This document shows positions 1 through 6,388 of a stretch of DNA of 11,678 bases, piece after piece (the first letter of the stretch is position 1; each line of letters begins with the position of its first letter). The notes beneath the pieces were generated by a model. The model was not told the DNA's origin. It made no database searches and saw only the letters and a program-made list of their open reading frames with translations. A program made the position numbers and the translations under genes. Source of the DNA: an uncultured Cloacibacillus sp. (GTDB lineage: Bacteria > Synergistota > Synergistia > Synergistales > Synergistaceae); contig UQVV01000037.1 of assembly GCA_900544635.1 (NCBI GenBank), positions 1-11,678 of the forward strand, written 5' to 3'.

Positions 1-107
1 CGTGTCGCAATATAAGCATTTCAACTCACGCGTGCTCAAAAGACGCGGATGTTTTTATGCCTGTTCGCAAGCGTCGGGGCCGTCTCCGCCGTCCGGCTGT
101 ACGGCGT

Positions 108-141
108 ATAAAAAAGAGGCGGGGAGCCGAGGCTCTCCGCC
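108..141 (-). terminator. Rho-independent terminator of the adhE-kinase-ferredoxin operon
   Basis: Seen: an inverted repeat with arms at 118-128 and 131-141 (11 bp with one G:U pair, GC-rich, tiny loop). On the minus strand it is followed by a T-rich tail (TCTTTTTTAT, about 108-117). It lies about 24 bases past the stop of the ferredoxin gene, exactly where a transcript terminator is expected. The hairpin is nearly identical to the one at 4531-4554. Confidence 0.85.
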
Positions 142-164
142 CTATTGGTGTTGTGCAGTCCGCG

Positions 165-410
165 CTACTTCACCAGCGGCAGGACTTCCGTTTCAAAGAA
201 TTCCGTTACCTTGTCCGGGGAGACGGAGTAGAATTTGTCGTCGACTGTAACGCAGACGCCTTCCTGGCAGCGGCCCATGCAGAAGACGCCGCCGAGGTTG
301 ATTTTGTCTTTGAGCTTGCGCTCGGCTATCTGGTACTGGAGCCCTTCGACTACGCGGCGCGAGCCTTTTACGTGGCAGGCGCTTCCTATGCAGACTTTGA
401 TTTTTATCAT
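165..410 (-). CDS. Small [2Fe-2S] thioredoxin-like ferredoxin (NuoE-like)
   Basis: An 81-residue protein with the four-cysteine pattern of thioredoxin-like [2Fe-2S] proteins: C7-x4-C12 near the N-terminus (VCIGSACHVKGS) and C44-x3-C48 later (GVFCMGRCQEG), as in the 24-kDa subunit NuoE/HydC of NADH dehydrogenases and bifurcating hydrogenases. A fifth cysteine, C53, follows closely. The family carries one electron through a [2Fe-2S] cluster; as a stand-alone domain its partner cannot be read from sequence. No signal peptide or membrane segment, so it is cytosolic. The frame is open upstream to 530, but the start at 410 is chosen because it immediately precedes the conserved core and has a GGAAGG ribosome site; the upstream extension is Arg-rich and overlaps the kinase gene. 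It is the last gene of the adhE operon, 23 bases after the kinase stop. It may serve electron transfer linked to AdhE or to an NADH-using enzyme encoded elsewhere; that is inference. Confidence 0.85.
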   Translation of the reverse strand: MIKIKVCIGSACHVKGSRRVVEGLQYQIAERKLKDKINLGGVFCMGRCQEGVCVTVDDKFYSVSPDKVTEFFETEVLPLVK

Positions 411-433
411 TTCTTTTACCTTCCTTCGGCTCG

Positions 434-1183
434 CTATTCGTAATCGGCGACGTTGGTCCAGTGGCGCAGGAATTCCACCTCTTCGGCGCGTCCCGCGGCG
501 AGGCGCTCTGCGGCGCGCAGCGGTATCCACGCCTGCACGGCGGATTTCGGCAGGCCGCTCTTGGCGCAGTAGAGCTCGAGGTATTCCTCCGCGCCGTCTA
601 TCTCGCCGTTCAGCCAGAAGAGCAGATATGTGCGCGCGGCGTCGGCCTCTGGTGAGCCCTGCGCGGCGCGCGACCAGTCAACGGCGCAGTCTCTGCCGTC
701 GCCGCAGGCTATGAGGTTGCTCGGCGCGAAGTCGCCGTGGCAGACCTTGTCGCCCTGCGGCAGCGATTCGAGCTTCATGTGGAGGTCGTAGAGCGTCGCG
801 GAGGAGAGGCCCGCTTCGAAGAGGCTTTCTTCTATGCGCTCCTTGAGCTTGGCGAGGCCGCGCGCTTTCGTCGAATTTATGCGGAGCTGCGCGTCGACGA
901 AGCGGCTCATGTATTCTCCGCGCTTCTCGGGCTCTTCGTCCATGAGGCGTTCGATCGTCTTTCCGGCTATAAATTCGGAGACTATCGCCCATTTGCCCTC
1001 TGTCTTGGTTACTTCGAGTATTTTCGGAACGTCGAGCCCCGTCTCCTCGATTTTCGCGTGGGTCGCGGCTTCCGCGAGGATTCTGCTTTTCGCGTAGTCG
1101 TCCCCGAATACCTTGATGCAGAGCTCTCCGTCGCGGTAGACGGTCTTTGAGGTGCGGACCGCTATTATCCTTTCGAGCTTCAT
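434..1183 (-). CDS. Aminoglycoside phosphotransferase-fold small-molecule kinase
   Basis: A 249-residue cytosolic protein of the APH/choline-kinase-like superfamily. Visible: a probable ATP-binding lysine K24 (LCIKVF); the Brenner catalytic loop H149-G-D151-F-A-P-S-N156, with D151 as catalytic base; and the metal-binding aspartate in D169-W170. Length and motif spacing fit a complete single-domain kinase. The substrate is unknown: family members phosphorylate aminoglycosides, choline, ethanolamine, thiamine, sugars or other small alcohols, and nothing here proves antibiotic resistance. The start is supported by a GGAGG site 8 or so bases upstream that overlaps the adhE stop codon, so translation is probably coupled to adhE. 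The intergenic gap to adhE is only 12 bases and the ferredoxin gene follows 23 bases later, giving a three-gene operon. A metabolic or repair kinase linked to alcohol/aldehyde metabolism is a reasonable guess, no more. Confidence 0.82.
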   Translation of the reverse strand: MKLERIIAVRTSKTVYRDGELCIKVFGDDYAKSRILAEAATHAKIEETGLDVPKILEVTKTEGKWAIVSEFIAGKTIERLMDEEPEKRGEYMSRFVDAQLRINSTKARGLAKLKERIEESLFEAGLSSATLYDLHMKLESLPQGDKVCHGDFAPSNLIACGDGRDCAVDWSRAAQGSPEADAARTYLLFWLNGEIDGAEEYLELYCAKSGLPKSAVQAWIPLRAAERLAAGRAEEVEFLRHWTNVADYE

Positions 1184-1195
1184 TGCCTCTCCCTC

Positions 1196-3805
1196 CTATT
1201 TACCGTAATAGGCTTTGAGATACATTTCTTTTATCTCGGACATCAGCGGATAGCGCGGGTTCGCGCCGGTGCACTGGTCGTCGAAGGCCTGCTCGGTCAT
1301 TTCGTCGAGCGTCGCGAGGAAGTCCTCTTCCGCTATGCCGTAGTCCTTTATCGCGTTCTTTATGCCGACGCGCTCTTTGAGCGCGTGTACCGCGGCGATG
1401 AGGCTTTCGAGCTTTTCTTCGTCCGTGCTTCCCGCGAGGCCGAGGTAGTCCGCGATTTCCGCGTAGCGCGCGAGCGTGTGCGGGTAGGCGTACTGCGGGA
1501 AGGTCCCCATCTTCGCCGGGACTTCGGCGGCGTTGTATCTCAGCACGTATTCTATCATCAGAGCGTTCGCGACGCCGTGGGGCAGGTGGTGGAAGGCGCC
1601 GAGCTTGTGCGCCATCGAGTGGCAGACGCCGAGGAAGGCGTTGGCGAAGGCCATGCCCGCCATCGTTGCGGCGTGGGCCATTTTTTCGCGCGCGACGGGG
1701 TCGTTCGCCCCGTTATCGTAGGCGCGCGGCAGGTAGTCGAATATCGAGCGCAGCGAGCGCAGCGCCATAGCGTCGGTGAACTCCGTCGCCATCAGCGAGG
1801 CGTATGCCTCGAGCGCGTGCGTGACGGCGTCGATGCCGGAGGCCGCGGTCAGCCCCTTCGGCGCGTTCATCATCATGTCGGCGTCGACTATCGCCATGTT
1901 GGGCATCAGCTCGTAGTCCGCGAGCGGGTATTTGACGCCGCTCTTTTCGTCGGTGATTACCGCGAAGGGCGTGACCTCGGAGCCGGTTCCCGCCGAGGTC
2001 GGGACGGCGATGAAGTACGCCTTTTCGCCCATCCTCGGGAAGGTGTAGACGCGCTTTCTGATGTCGGCGAAGCGCATCGCCATGTCCATGAAGTCCGCTT
2101 CGGGATGCTCGTAGAGCACCCACATGATTTTGCCGGCGTCCATCGCGGAGCCGCCGCCGACCGCTATTATGCAGTCGGGGCCGAAGTCCGTCATCGCCTT
2201 CGCGCCTTCGCGCGCGCAGGCGAGCGTCGGGTCGGGGGCCACGTCGAAGAATGTCGCGTGCTTTATGCCCATTTCGTCGAGGCGGTCGGTTATCACCTTC
2301 GTGTAGCCGTTGTTGTAGAGGAAGCTGTCGGTTACGATGAATACTTTCTTTTTGCCGAGCACTTCCTTGAGCTCGCGCAGAGCGACCGGCAGGCAGCCCT
2401 TCTTTATATATGTTTTCTGCGGCGTGCGGAACCAGAGCATGTTCTCTCTCCTTTCGGCGACGGTCTTGATGTTGAGCAGGTGCTTCACGCCGACGTTCTC
2501 CGAGACGGAGTTGCCGCCCCACGAGCCGCAGCCGAGCGTGAGCGAGGGCGTCGTGTCGAAGTTGTAGACGTCGCCTATGCCGCCCTGCGACGAGGGGGTG
2601 TTGACGAGGACGCGGCCCGTCTTCATGTGCGCCTTGAAGTAGTCGAGCTTTTCGCGCTCCGTCACGACGTTGAGGTAGACCGCCGAGGTGTGGCCGAAGC
2701 CCCCGTCCGCGACGAGGCGCTCCGCCTTCGCGACCGCGTCTTTGAAGTCCGCGGCGCGGTACATCGCGAGCACCGGCGAGAGCTTTTCATGCGCGAACTC
2801 CTCGCTGATGTCTACGCTCTCGACCTCGCCGATGAGTATCTTCGTGCTCTCGGGGACTTCGACGCCCGCCATCGCGGCTATTTTGTGCGCCTTCTGTCCG
2901 ACTATCGCCGCGTTGACGCCGCCGTTGACGATTATCGTCTTGCGCACGCGCTCCGTCTCCTCTTTGTCGAGGAAGTAACATCCGCGCGCGGCGAACTCGG
3001 CCTTGACCTTGCCGTAAATCGAATCGACGGCGATGACCGACTGCTCCGAGGCGCATATCATGCCGTTGTCGAAGGTTTTTGAATGAATGATAGAGTTGAC
3101 GGCGAGCAGTATGTCGGCGCTCTCGTCTATAACCGCGGGCGTGTTGCCGGGGCCGACGCCGAGCGCTGGCTTTCCGCTGGAATACGCGGCCTTCACCATG
3201 CCGGGGCCGCCCGTCGCGAGTATCAGGTCCGCGCCGCGCATGACGGCGTTCGTCAGCTCGAGCGACGGAACGTCTATCCAGCCGATGATGCCCTCGGGCG
3301 CGCCCGCAGCGACCGCCGCGTCGAGAATCGTCTTCGCCGCGAGAATCGTCGAGCTCTTCGCGCGCGGGTGCGGGCTGATTATCATTCCGTTGCGCGTCTT
3401 GAGCGCGAGCAGCGTCTTGAAAATCGCCGTCGAGGTCGGGTTCGTCGTCGGAATGACGGCGGCTATCACGCCGACCGGCTCCGCTATCCTCTGCGTACCG
3501 AACTCCTTGTCCTCTTCGATGACGCCGCAGGTTTTGGTATCCTTGTAATAGTTGTAGATGTACTCGGCTGCGAAGTGGTTTTTGAAAATCTTGTCCTCGA
3601 GCACTCCCATGCCGGTCTCTTCAAACGCCGCGCGCGCGAGCGGAATGCGCGCCTTGTCCGCCGCGACCGCAGCCGCGAGGAAAATTTTGTCGACCTGCTC
3701 CTGCGTGTACGTCGCGAACTTCCTCTGCGCCTCGCGCACCTCGGCCATCCGCGCCTCGAGCGTTTCGAGACTGTCGACCGTCATGCTCCTGTTGTCCTGC
3801 TCCAT
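1196..3805 (-). CDS. adhE: Bifunctional acetaldehyde/alcohol dehydrogenase AdhE
   Basis: An 869-residue two-domain AdhE that converts acetyl-CoA to acetaldehyde and then to ethanol, oxidising two NADH, or runs in reverse. N-terminal CoA-acylating aldehyde dehydrogenase domain (about 1-430): catalytic cysteine C251 in FDNGMICASEQSV. C-terminal iron-dependent alcohol dehydrogenase domain (about 455-869): nucleotide-binding GGGSAMD near 550 and iron ligands D659, H663, H729 and H743 (GIDAVTH, VCHSMAH, LPHGVAN), with the same spacing as the E. coli ligands D653, H657, H723, H737 as I recall them. Length fits the family (about 870-890). The frame is open to 3886, but the start at 3805 is chosen: it has a GGGAG ribosome site 6 bases upstream and gives the usual AdhE N-terminus. 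AdhE normally polymerises into helical spirosomes. It heads the operon with the kinase and ferredoxin and is divergent from an ArsR-type regulator, a likely controller. Confidence 0.97.
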   Translation of the reverse strand: MEQDNRSMTVDSLETLEARMAEVREAQRKFATYTQEQVDKIFLAAAVAADKARIPLARAAFEETGMGVLEDKIFKNHFAAEYIYNYYKDTKTCGVIEEDKEFGTQRIAEPVGVIAAVIPTTNPTSTAIFKTLLALKTRNGMIISPHPRAKSSTILAAKTILDAAVAAGAPEGIIGWIDVPSLELTNAVMRGADLILATGGPGMVKAAYSSGKPALGVGPGNTPAVIDESADILLAVNSIIHSKTFDNGMICASEQSVIAVDSIYGKVKAEFAARGCYFLDKEETERVRKTIIVNGGVNAAIVGQKAHKIAAMAGVEVPESTKILIGEVESVDISEEFAHEKLSPVLAMYRAADFKDAVAKAERLVADGGFGHTSAVYLNVVTEREKLDYFKAHMKTGRVLVNTPSSQGGIGDVYNFDTTPSLTLGCGSWGGNSVSENVGVKHLLNIKTVAERRENMLWFRTPQKTYIKKGCLPVALRELKEVLGKKKVFIVTDSFLYNNGYTKVITDRLDEMGIKHATFFDVAPDPTLACAREGAKAMTDFGPDCIIAVGGGSAMDAGKIMWVLYEHPEADFMDMAMRFADIRKRVYTFPRMGEKAYFIAVPTSAGTGSEVTPFAVITDEKSGVKYPLADYELMPNMAIVDADMMMNAPKGLTAASGIDAVTHALEAYASLMATEFTDAMALRSLRSIFDYLPRAYDNGANDPVAREKMAHAATMAGMAFANAFLGVCHSMAHKLGAFHHLPHGVANALMIEYVLRYNAAEVPAKMGTFPQYAYPHTLARYAEIADYLGLAGSTDEEKLESLIAAVHALKERVGIKNAIKDYGIAEEDFLATLDEMTEQAFDDQCTGANPRYPLMSEIKEMYLKAYYGK

Positions 3806-3811
3806 ATTACA

Positions 3812-3816
3812 CTCCC
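3812..3816 (-). promoter_or_regulatory. Ribosome binding site fixing the adhE start
   Basis: On the minus strand GGGAG lies 6 bases before the ATG at 3805, with AAGGA just upstream of it. The longer in-frame start at 3886 lacks such a site and would add a basic stretch not typical of AdhE. Confidence 0.6.
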
Positions 3817-3927
3817 GTCCTTTCTTGCCCGGACGAAAATTCGCCGCGCGTTTAAGTGAAAAAAATCTCAAACTCACTGAGGACATGATACAGGAGAAAG
3901 CGTGGAAGCAGAAGATACGGAAAGGAG

Positions 3928-3953
3928 CATATCGCTATACCAATATCGATATG
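3928..3953. promoter_or_regulatory. Inverted repeat in the adhE/arsR control region, candidate operator
   Basis: Seen: CATATCG (3928-3934), a 12-base AT-rich spacer, and CGATATG (3947-3953), a perfect 7-bp inverted repeat. The right half also lies in a 10-bp palindrome, ATATCGATAT (3943-3952). It is an AT-rich island in GC-rich DNA, about 120-150 bases upstream of the adhE start. ArsR-family dimers bind AT-rich imperfect inverted repeats of about this size, so it may be the site through which the divergent regulator controls adhE. I could not find a convincing adhE -35/-10 pair beside it, so the role is inferred. Confidence 0.4.
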
Positions 3954-4000
3954 ACGTTATCCATAAACGTGCGGCCGCGGCACGGAGCTTCGGCGCGCGC

Positions 4001-4028
4001 GCAGTTTGACAGCGAAAAACTAAACTGC
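4001..4028. promoter_or_regulatory. Inverted repeat overlapping the arsR promoter, candidate autoregulatory operator
   Basis: Seen: GCAGTTT (4001-4007) and AAACTGC (4022-4028), a perfect 7-bp inverted repeat with a 14-base spacer. It covers the -35 box and the spacer of the promoter described in the next entry. A repressor bound here would block RNA polymerase, the classic arrangement for an autoregulated ArsR-family gene. The sequence differs from the repeat at 3928-3953, so the two may not bind the same protein. Confidence 0.45.
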
Positions 4029-4034
4029 TATCTT
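4006..4034 (+). promoter_or_regulatory. Sigma-70-type promoter of the arsR-family gene
   Basis: A perfect -35 box TTGACA (4006-4011), a 17-base spacer and a -10 box TATCTT (4029-4034, 4 of 6 to consensus). Transcription would start near 4041, leaving about 40 bases of leader before the GTG at 4080. This position argues against the longer in-frame starts further upstream. Confidence 0.7.
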
Positions 4035-4063
4035 TTAACGCGGAATTTCGGACGGCCGTCGGG

Positions 4064-4071
4064 AAAGGAGG
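4064..4071 (+). promoter_or_regulatory. Strong ribosome binding site selecting a GTG start for arsR
   Basis: AAAGGAGG lies 8 bases before the GTG at 4080. The same frame is open from 3558, but ATG codons at 3885 and 3951 have no well-placed ribosome site and lie upstream of the promoter at 4006-4034. Confidence 0.75.
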
Positions 4072-4079
4072 CGGAGGCT

Positions 4080-4451
4080 GTGGACGAAGAAAGAGCGCGC
4101 GAACATCATAAGACTGCTTCGATTGAGGAGCTCGCGGAGAAGATGCCGAAGGAGGAGTCCTTCGGGCAGGTCGCCTCCGTCTTTCAGCAGATTTCGGACT
4201 GCACGCGGCTGCGCATACTGTGGCTGCTCTGCCATACGACGGCGAGCGTCGGCGCGATCGCGCGCGCCGTCGGCATGAGCGACTCCGCCGTGTCGCACCA
4301 CCTGCGCGTCCTGCGCGCGGACGGCCTCGTCAGCGCGAAGCGCAGCGGCAAAGAAGTCTACTACTCCCTGGCCGCGAGCGACAAGGCGCGGCTTCTGCAC
4401 CGCACCATCGACGCGATGTTCGAGATAGCCTGTCCGAGCGAGGACGACTGA
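4080..4451 (+). CDS. ArsR/SmtB-family winged-helix transcriptional repressor
   Basis: A 123-residue regulator. Seen: the helix that opens the DNA-binding domain (DCTRLRILWLL, 40-50), the recognition helix (MSDSAVSHHLRVLRADGLV, about 66-84) and the beta-wing (KRSGKEVYYSL, 87-97). The length fits single-domain ArsR proteins, which act as homodimers and leave DNA when they bind a metal, metalloid or reactive sulfur/oxygen species. The canonical metal sites are not evident: no C-x-C in the alpha-3 region and no D-x-H...H-x2-E pattern in the last helix. Instead there are three cysteines: C41, which replaces the proline of the usual DPTRL, C51, and C118 near the C-terminus. A thiol-based or unusual metal sensor is therefore possible. 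The GTG start is set by an AAAGGAGG site and by the promoter just upstream. It is divergent from adhE, the obvious candidate target, and probably self-repressing. Confidence 0.9.
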   Translation: MDEERAREHHKTASIEELAEKMPKEESFGQVASVFQQISDCTRLRILWLLCHTTASVGAIARAVGMSDSAVSHHLRVLRADGLVSAKRSGKEVYYSLAASDKARLLHRTIDAMFEIACPSEDD

Positions 4452-4479
4452 AACGCACAGAGAGACAAAATATAAAACG

Positions 4480-4510
4480 AGGGCGCGTCCGCGTGGGCGC
4501 GCCCTTGTAT
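4480..4510 (+). terminator. Terminator of the arsR-family gene
   Basis: An 8-bp stem (4480-4487 with 4498-4505, AGGGCGCG/CGCGCCCT) with a 10-base loop and a weak T-containing tail (TTGTATTGT), starting 28 bases after the arsR stop. The poor T tract suggests incomplete termination, with the hairpin at 4525-4560 as backup. Confidence 0.6.
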
Positions 4511-4524
4511 TGTGAAAGCACATA

Positions 4525-4560
4525 AAAACCGGCGGGGAGCCGAAGCCCTCCGCCGGTTTT
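4525..4560. terminator. Bidirectional terminator between convergent arsR and pgm
   Basis: A perfect 11-bp outer stem AAAACCGGCGG / CCGCCGGTTTT (4525-4535 and 4550-4560) with further partial pairing inside. The A-run on one side and T-run on the other let it work on both strands. It sits 18 bases beyond the pgm stop on the minus strand and about 75 bases past the arsR stop on the plus strand. Confidence 0.85.
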
Positions 4561-4577
4561 GTAATTTGTCGTTTGCG

Positions 4578-6185
4578 CTACGCTATCGCCTTCGCGACTA
4601 TCGCGCGCGCCTCTTCGTTTATCTTTTCGAGATGTTCCTCGCCCTTGAAGCTTTCCGCGTAGATTTTGTAGATGTCCTCGGTGCCGGACGGGCGCGCGGC
4701 GAACCAGCCGTTTTCCGTCGTCACCTTGAGGCCGTCTATCGGCGCGCCGTTGCCGGGCGCGTTGGTCAGCTTCGCCGTTATCTTCTCGCCCGCGAGAGTT
4801 TCGGCCGTAACATCGGCGGGGGATAGTTTCTTTAGTTTGTCCTTCTCTTCGCGCGTCGCGGGCGCGTCCTTGCGCGAGTAGCATGGGCTGCCGTAGCGCG
4901 CCGTCATCGCGTCGTATAGCTCCGAGGGGTTCTTGCCCGTGACGGCGGTGATTTCGGCGGCGAGCAGGCTCATTATGAAGCCGTCCTTATCGGTGCTCCA
5001 GACGCTGCCGTCCATGCGCAGGAACGACGCGCCGGCGCTCTCCTCGCCTCCGAAGGCGAGCGAGCCGGAGAGCAGGCCGTCGACGAACCATTTGAAGCCG
5101 ACGGGGACTTCGTAGATTTTGCGTCCGACGCCGGCCGCGGCGCGGTCTATGATTGAGCTCGAGACGAGCGTCTTGCCGGTCATCGCCTCGGCGCTCCAGA
5201 GCGGCCTGTGCGTGAAGAGGTATTCGACGGCGACGGCGAGATATGCGTTCGGCTTCATCAGCCCCGCCTTCGTCACGATGCCGTGGCGGTCGTAGTCAGG
5301 GTCGTTGCCGAAGGCCACGTCGTATTTGTCCTTGAGCGCGACGAGCTTCGCCATCGCCCACGGCGACGAGCAGTCCATGCGCACCTTGCCGTCGTGGTCG
5401 AGCGGCATGAAGGAGAAGGTCGGGTCTACGGCCTTGTTGACGACCTCGATGTCGAGGCCGTACTTCTCGGCTATCGGCTCCCAGAAGTATATGCCGGAGC
5501 CGCCGAGCGGGTCCGCGCCTATCTTGAGGCCGGAGGCCGCTATCGCCTCCATCTTTATAATCTCGCCGAGGCCCGCGACGTAGCCCTGCACGTAGTCGAC
5601 GAAGCCGACGTTCGGCGCTTTGACGGCGCGCTCGAACGGTACGCGCTTGACCTCCTTCAGGCCGTTCGCGAGGATTTCGTTGGCGCGGTTCTCTATCCAT
5701 TTCGTCACGTCAGTCCCGGCGGGGCCGCCGCTCGGCGGGTTGTACTTGAAGCCGCCGTCGCTGGGCGGGTTGTGCGAAGGCGTGATGACGACGCCGTCCG
5801 CCGTAGTGCCGTGCTTCGCGGCGTTCCACGTCAGTATCGCGTGCGATACGACGGGCGTCGGCGTGTAGGTGAAGCCCTCCTGCATGCGCAGCTCGACGCC
5901 GTTCGCGGCGAAGACCTCCGCTGCGGTGCGCAGCGCCGCTTCGGAGAGCGCGTGCGTGTCCATGCCCATGAAGAGCGGCCCCGCGATGCCCTTGCCTGCG
6001 CGGTACTCGCATATCGCCTGCGATATCGCGGCTATGTGGTCCTCGTTGAAGCTGCGCTTCAGCGACGTGCCGCGGTGGCCGGACGTGCCGAAGGCGACGC
6101 GCTGGTCCTTCTCTCCGGCGTCAGGATGCTCGGTGTAGTAGGCCGTCATAAGCCTTGGAATGTTGATCTCCGGACGTTTTTCCAT
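4578..6185 (-). CDS. pgm: Phosphoglucomutase (alpha-D-glucose-phosphate specific)
   Basis: A 535-residue alpha-D-phosphohexomutase of the E. coli Pgm type (about 546 residues) that interconverts glucose 1-phosphate and glucose 6-phosphate, linking glycolysis to glycogen and sugar-nucleotide synthesis. All four family signatures are present in order: N-terminal GTSGHRG (33-39); the phosphoserine loop TPSHNP with S137; the Mg-binding loop D295-P-D297-Y-D299-R300; the sugar-specificity loop GGEESAG (379-385); and the phosphate-binding loop RPSGTED (498-504). No truncation or frameshift is seen. The start at 6185 has an AGGGGGA site about 6 bases upstream. It is transcribed alone on the minus strand, divergent from the grd cassette across a 203-base region and convergent with arsR. 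No clear -35/-10 pair was found for it. No functional tie to the neighbours is evident; it looks like a housekeeping gene between two accessory blocks. Confidence 0.96.
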   Translation of the reverse strand: MEKRPEINIPRLMTAYYTEHPDAGEKDQRVAFGTSGHRGTSLKRSFNEDHIAAISQAICEYRAGKGIAGPLFMGMDTHALSEAALRTAAEVFAANGVELRMQEGFTYTPTPVVSHAILTWNAAKHGTTADGVVITPSHNPPSDGGFKYNPPSGGPAGTDVTKWIENRANEILANGLKEVKRVPFERAVKAPNVGFVDYVQGYVAGLGEIIKMEAIAASGLKIGADPLGGSGIYFWEPIAEKYGLDIEVVNKAVDPTFSFMPLDHDGKVRMDCSSPWAMAKLVALKDKYDVAFGNDPDYDRHGIVTKAGLMKPNAYLAVAVEYLFTHRPLWSAEAMTGKTLVSSSIIDRAAAGVGRKIYEVPVGFKWFVDGLLSGSLAFGGEESAGASFLRMDGSVWSTDKDGFIMSLLAAEITAVTGKNPSELYDAMTARYGSPCYSRKDAPATREEKDKLKKLSPADVTAETLAGEKITAKLTNAPGNGAPIDGLKVTTENGWFAARPSGTEDIYKIYAESFKGEEHLEKINEEARAIVAKAIA

Positions 6186-6269
6186 CTGATGTCCCCCTGC
6201 CTGTTTTATATGTTTCCTTGCTGCGTCTATGATAGCTCAATTTTCCGATTTGTGCGATTTTACGTCCCG

Positions 6270-6288
6270 TGTCACGCAAAACGTTACA
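6270..6288. promoter_or_regulatory. Inverted repeat TGTCACG-N5-CGTTACA in the pgm/grd control region
   Basis: Seen: 7-base arms with one mismatch (6 of 7 complementary) around a 5-base spacer, in the divergent intergenic region about 100 bases before the grd start and 85 before pgm. The size suits a dimeric regulator. It does not match a consensus I can name with confidence, and chance is not excluded. Confidence 0.3.
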
Positions 6289-6309
6289 AAGCCGTCACTC
6301 TTTTCGCCA

Positions 6310-6327
6310 TTGTTAAGTCGTTCACTA
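6310..6327. promoter_or_regulatory. Rex-like redox-sensor box upstream of the grd cassette
   Basis: Seen: TTGTTAA-GTCG-TTCACTA. Against the published type of Rex operator, TTGTGAA-N4-TTCACAA, it matches 12 of 14 arm positions with the right 4-base spacer. Rex is the NADH/NAD+-sensing repressor of fermentative and reductive pathways, which suits a gene set whose reaction consumes reducing power. A weak promoter overlaps it (TTGTTA at 6310-6315, 18-base spacer, TAAACT at 6334-6339), so bound Rex would block transcription. TTGTTAA recurs at 6330-6336, without a matching second arm. No Rex gene is in the window and no similar box was seen before adhE. Confidence 0.45.
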
Positions 6328-6388
6328 TTTTGTTAAACTCCGGCAAGCAGTTGAGTTTTATATTTCTGGCAGAAAAAGGAGGAAAACT

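Noticed and set aside
1..107. Short open frames at the left edge
   Set aside because: No homology-like motif or ribosome site; a minus-strand ATG at 19 could begin a gene beyond the window, but six codons cannot support it.
434..1183. Antibiotic-resistance gene (aminoglycoside phosphotransferase)
   Set aside because: Only the general fold motifs are visible and the gene is embedded in a metabolic operon with no mobile element nearby; resistance is not supported.
1385..3082. 565-codon open frame on the plus strand opposite adhE
   Set aside because: Antisense shadow of a certain adhE gene in GC-rich DNA; the translation is Arg/Val/Glu-rich low complexity without any recognisable motif or ribosome site.
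4051..4060. GACGGCCGTC palindrome in the arsR leader
   Set aside because: Short GC-rich palindromes are common in this base composition; no second arm or promoter context gives it a role.
3558..4079. Long N-terminal extension of the ArsR-family protein
   Set aside because: The frame is open by chance across adhE antisense DNA and the control region; the promoter at 4006 and the ribosome site at 4064 place the start at 4080.
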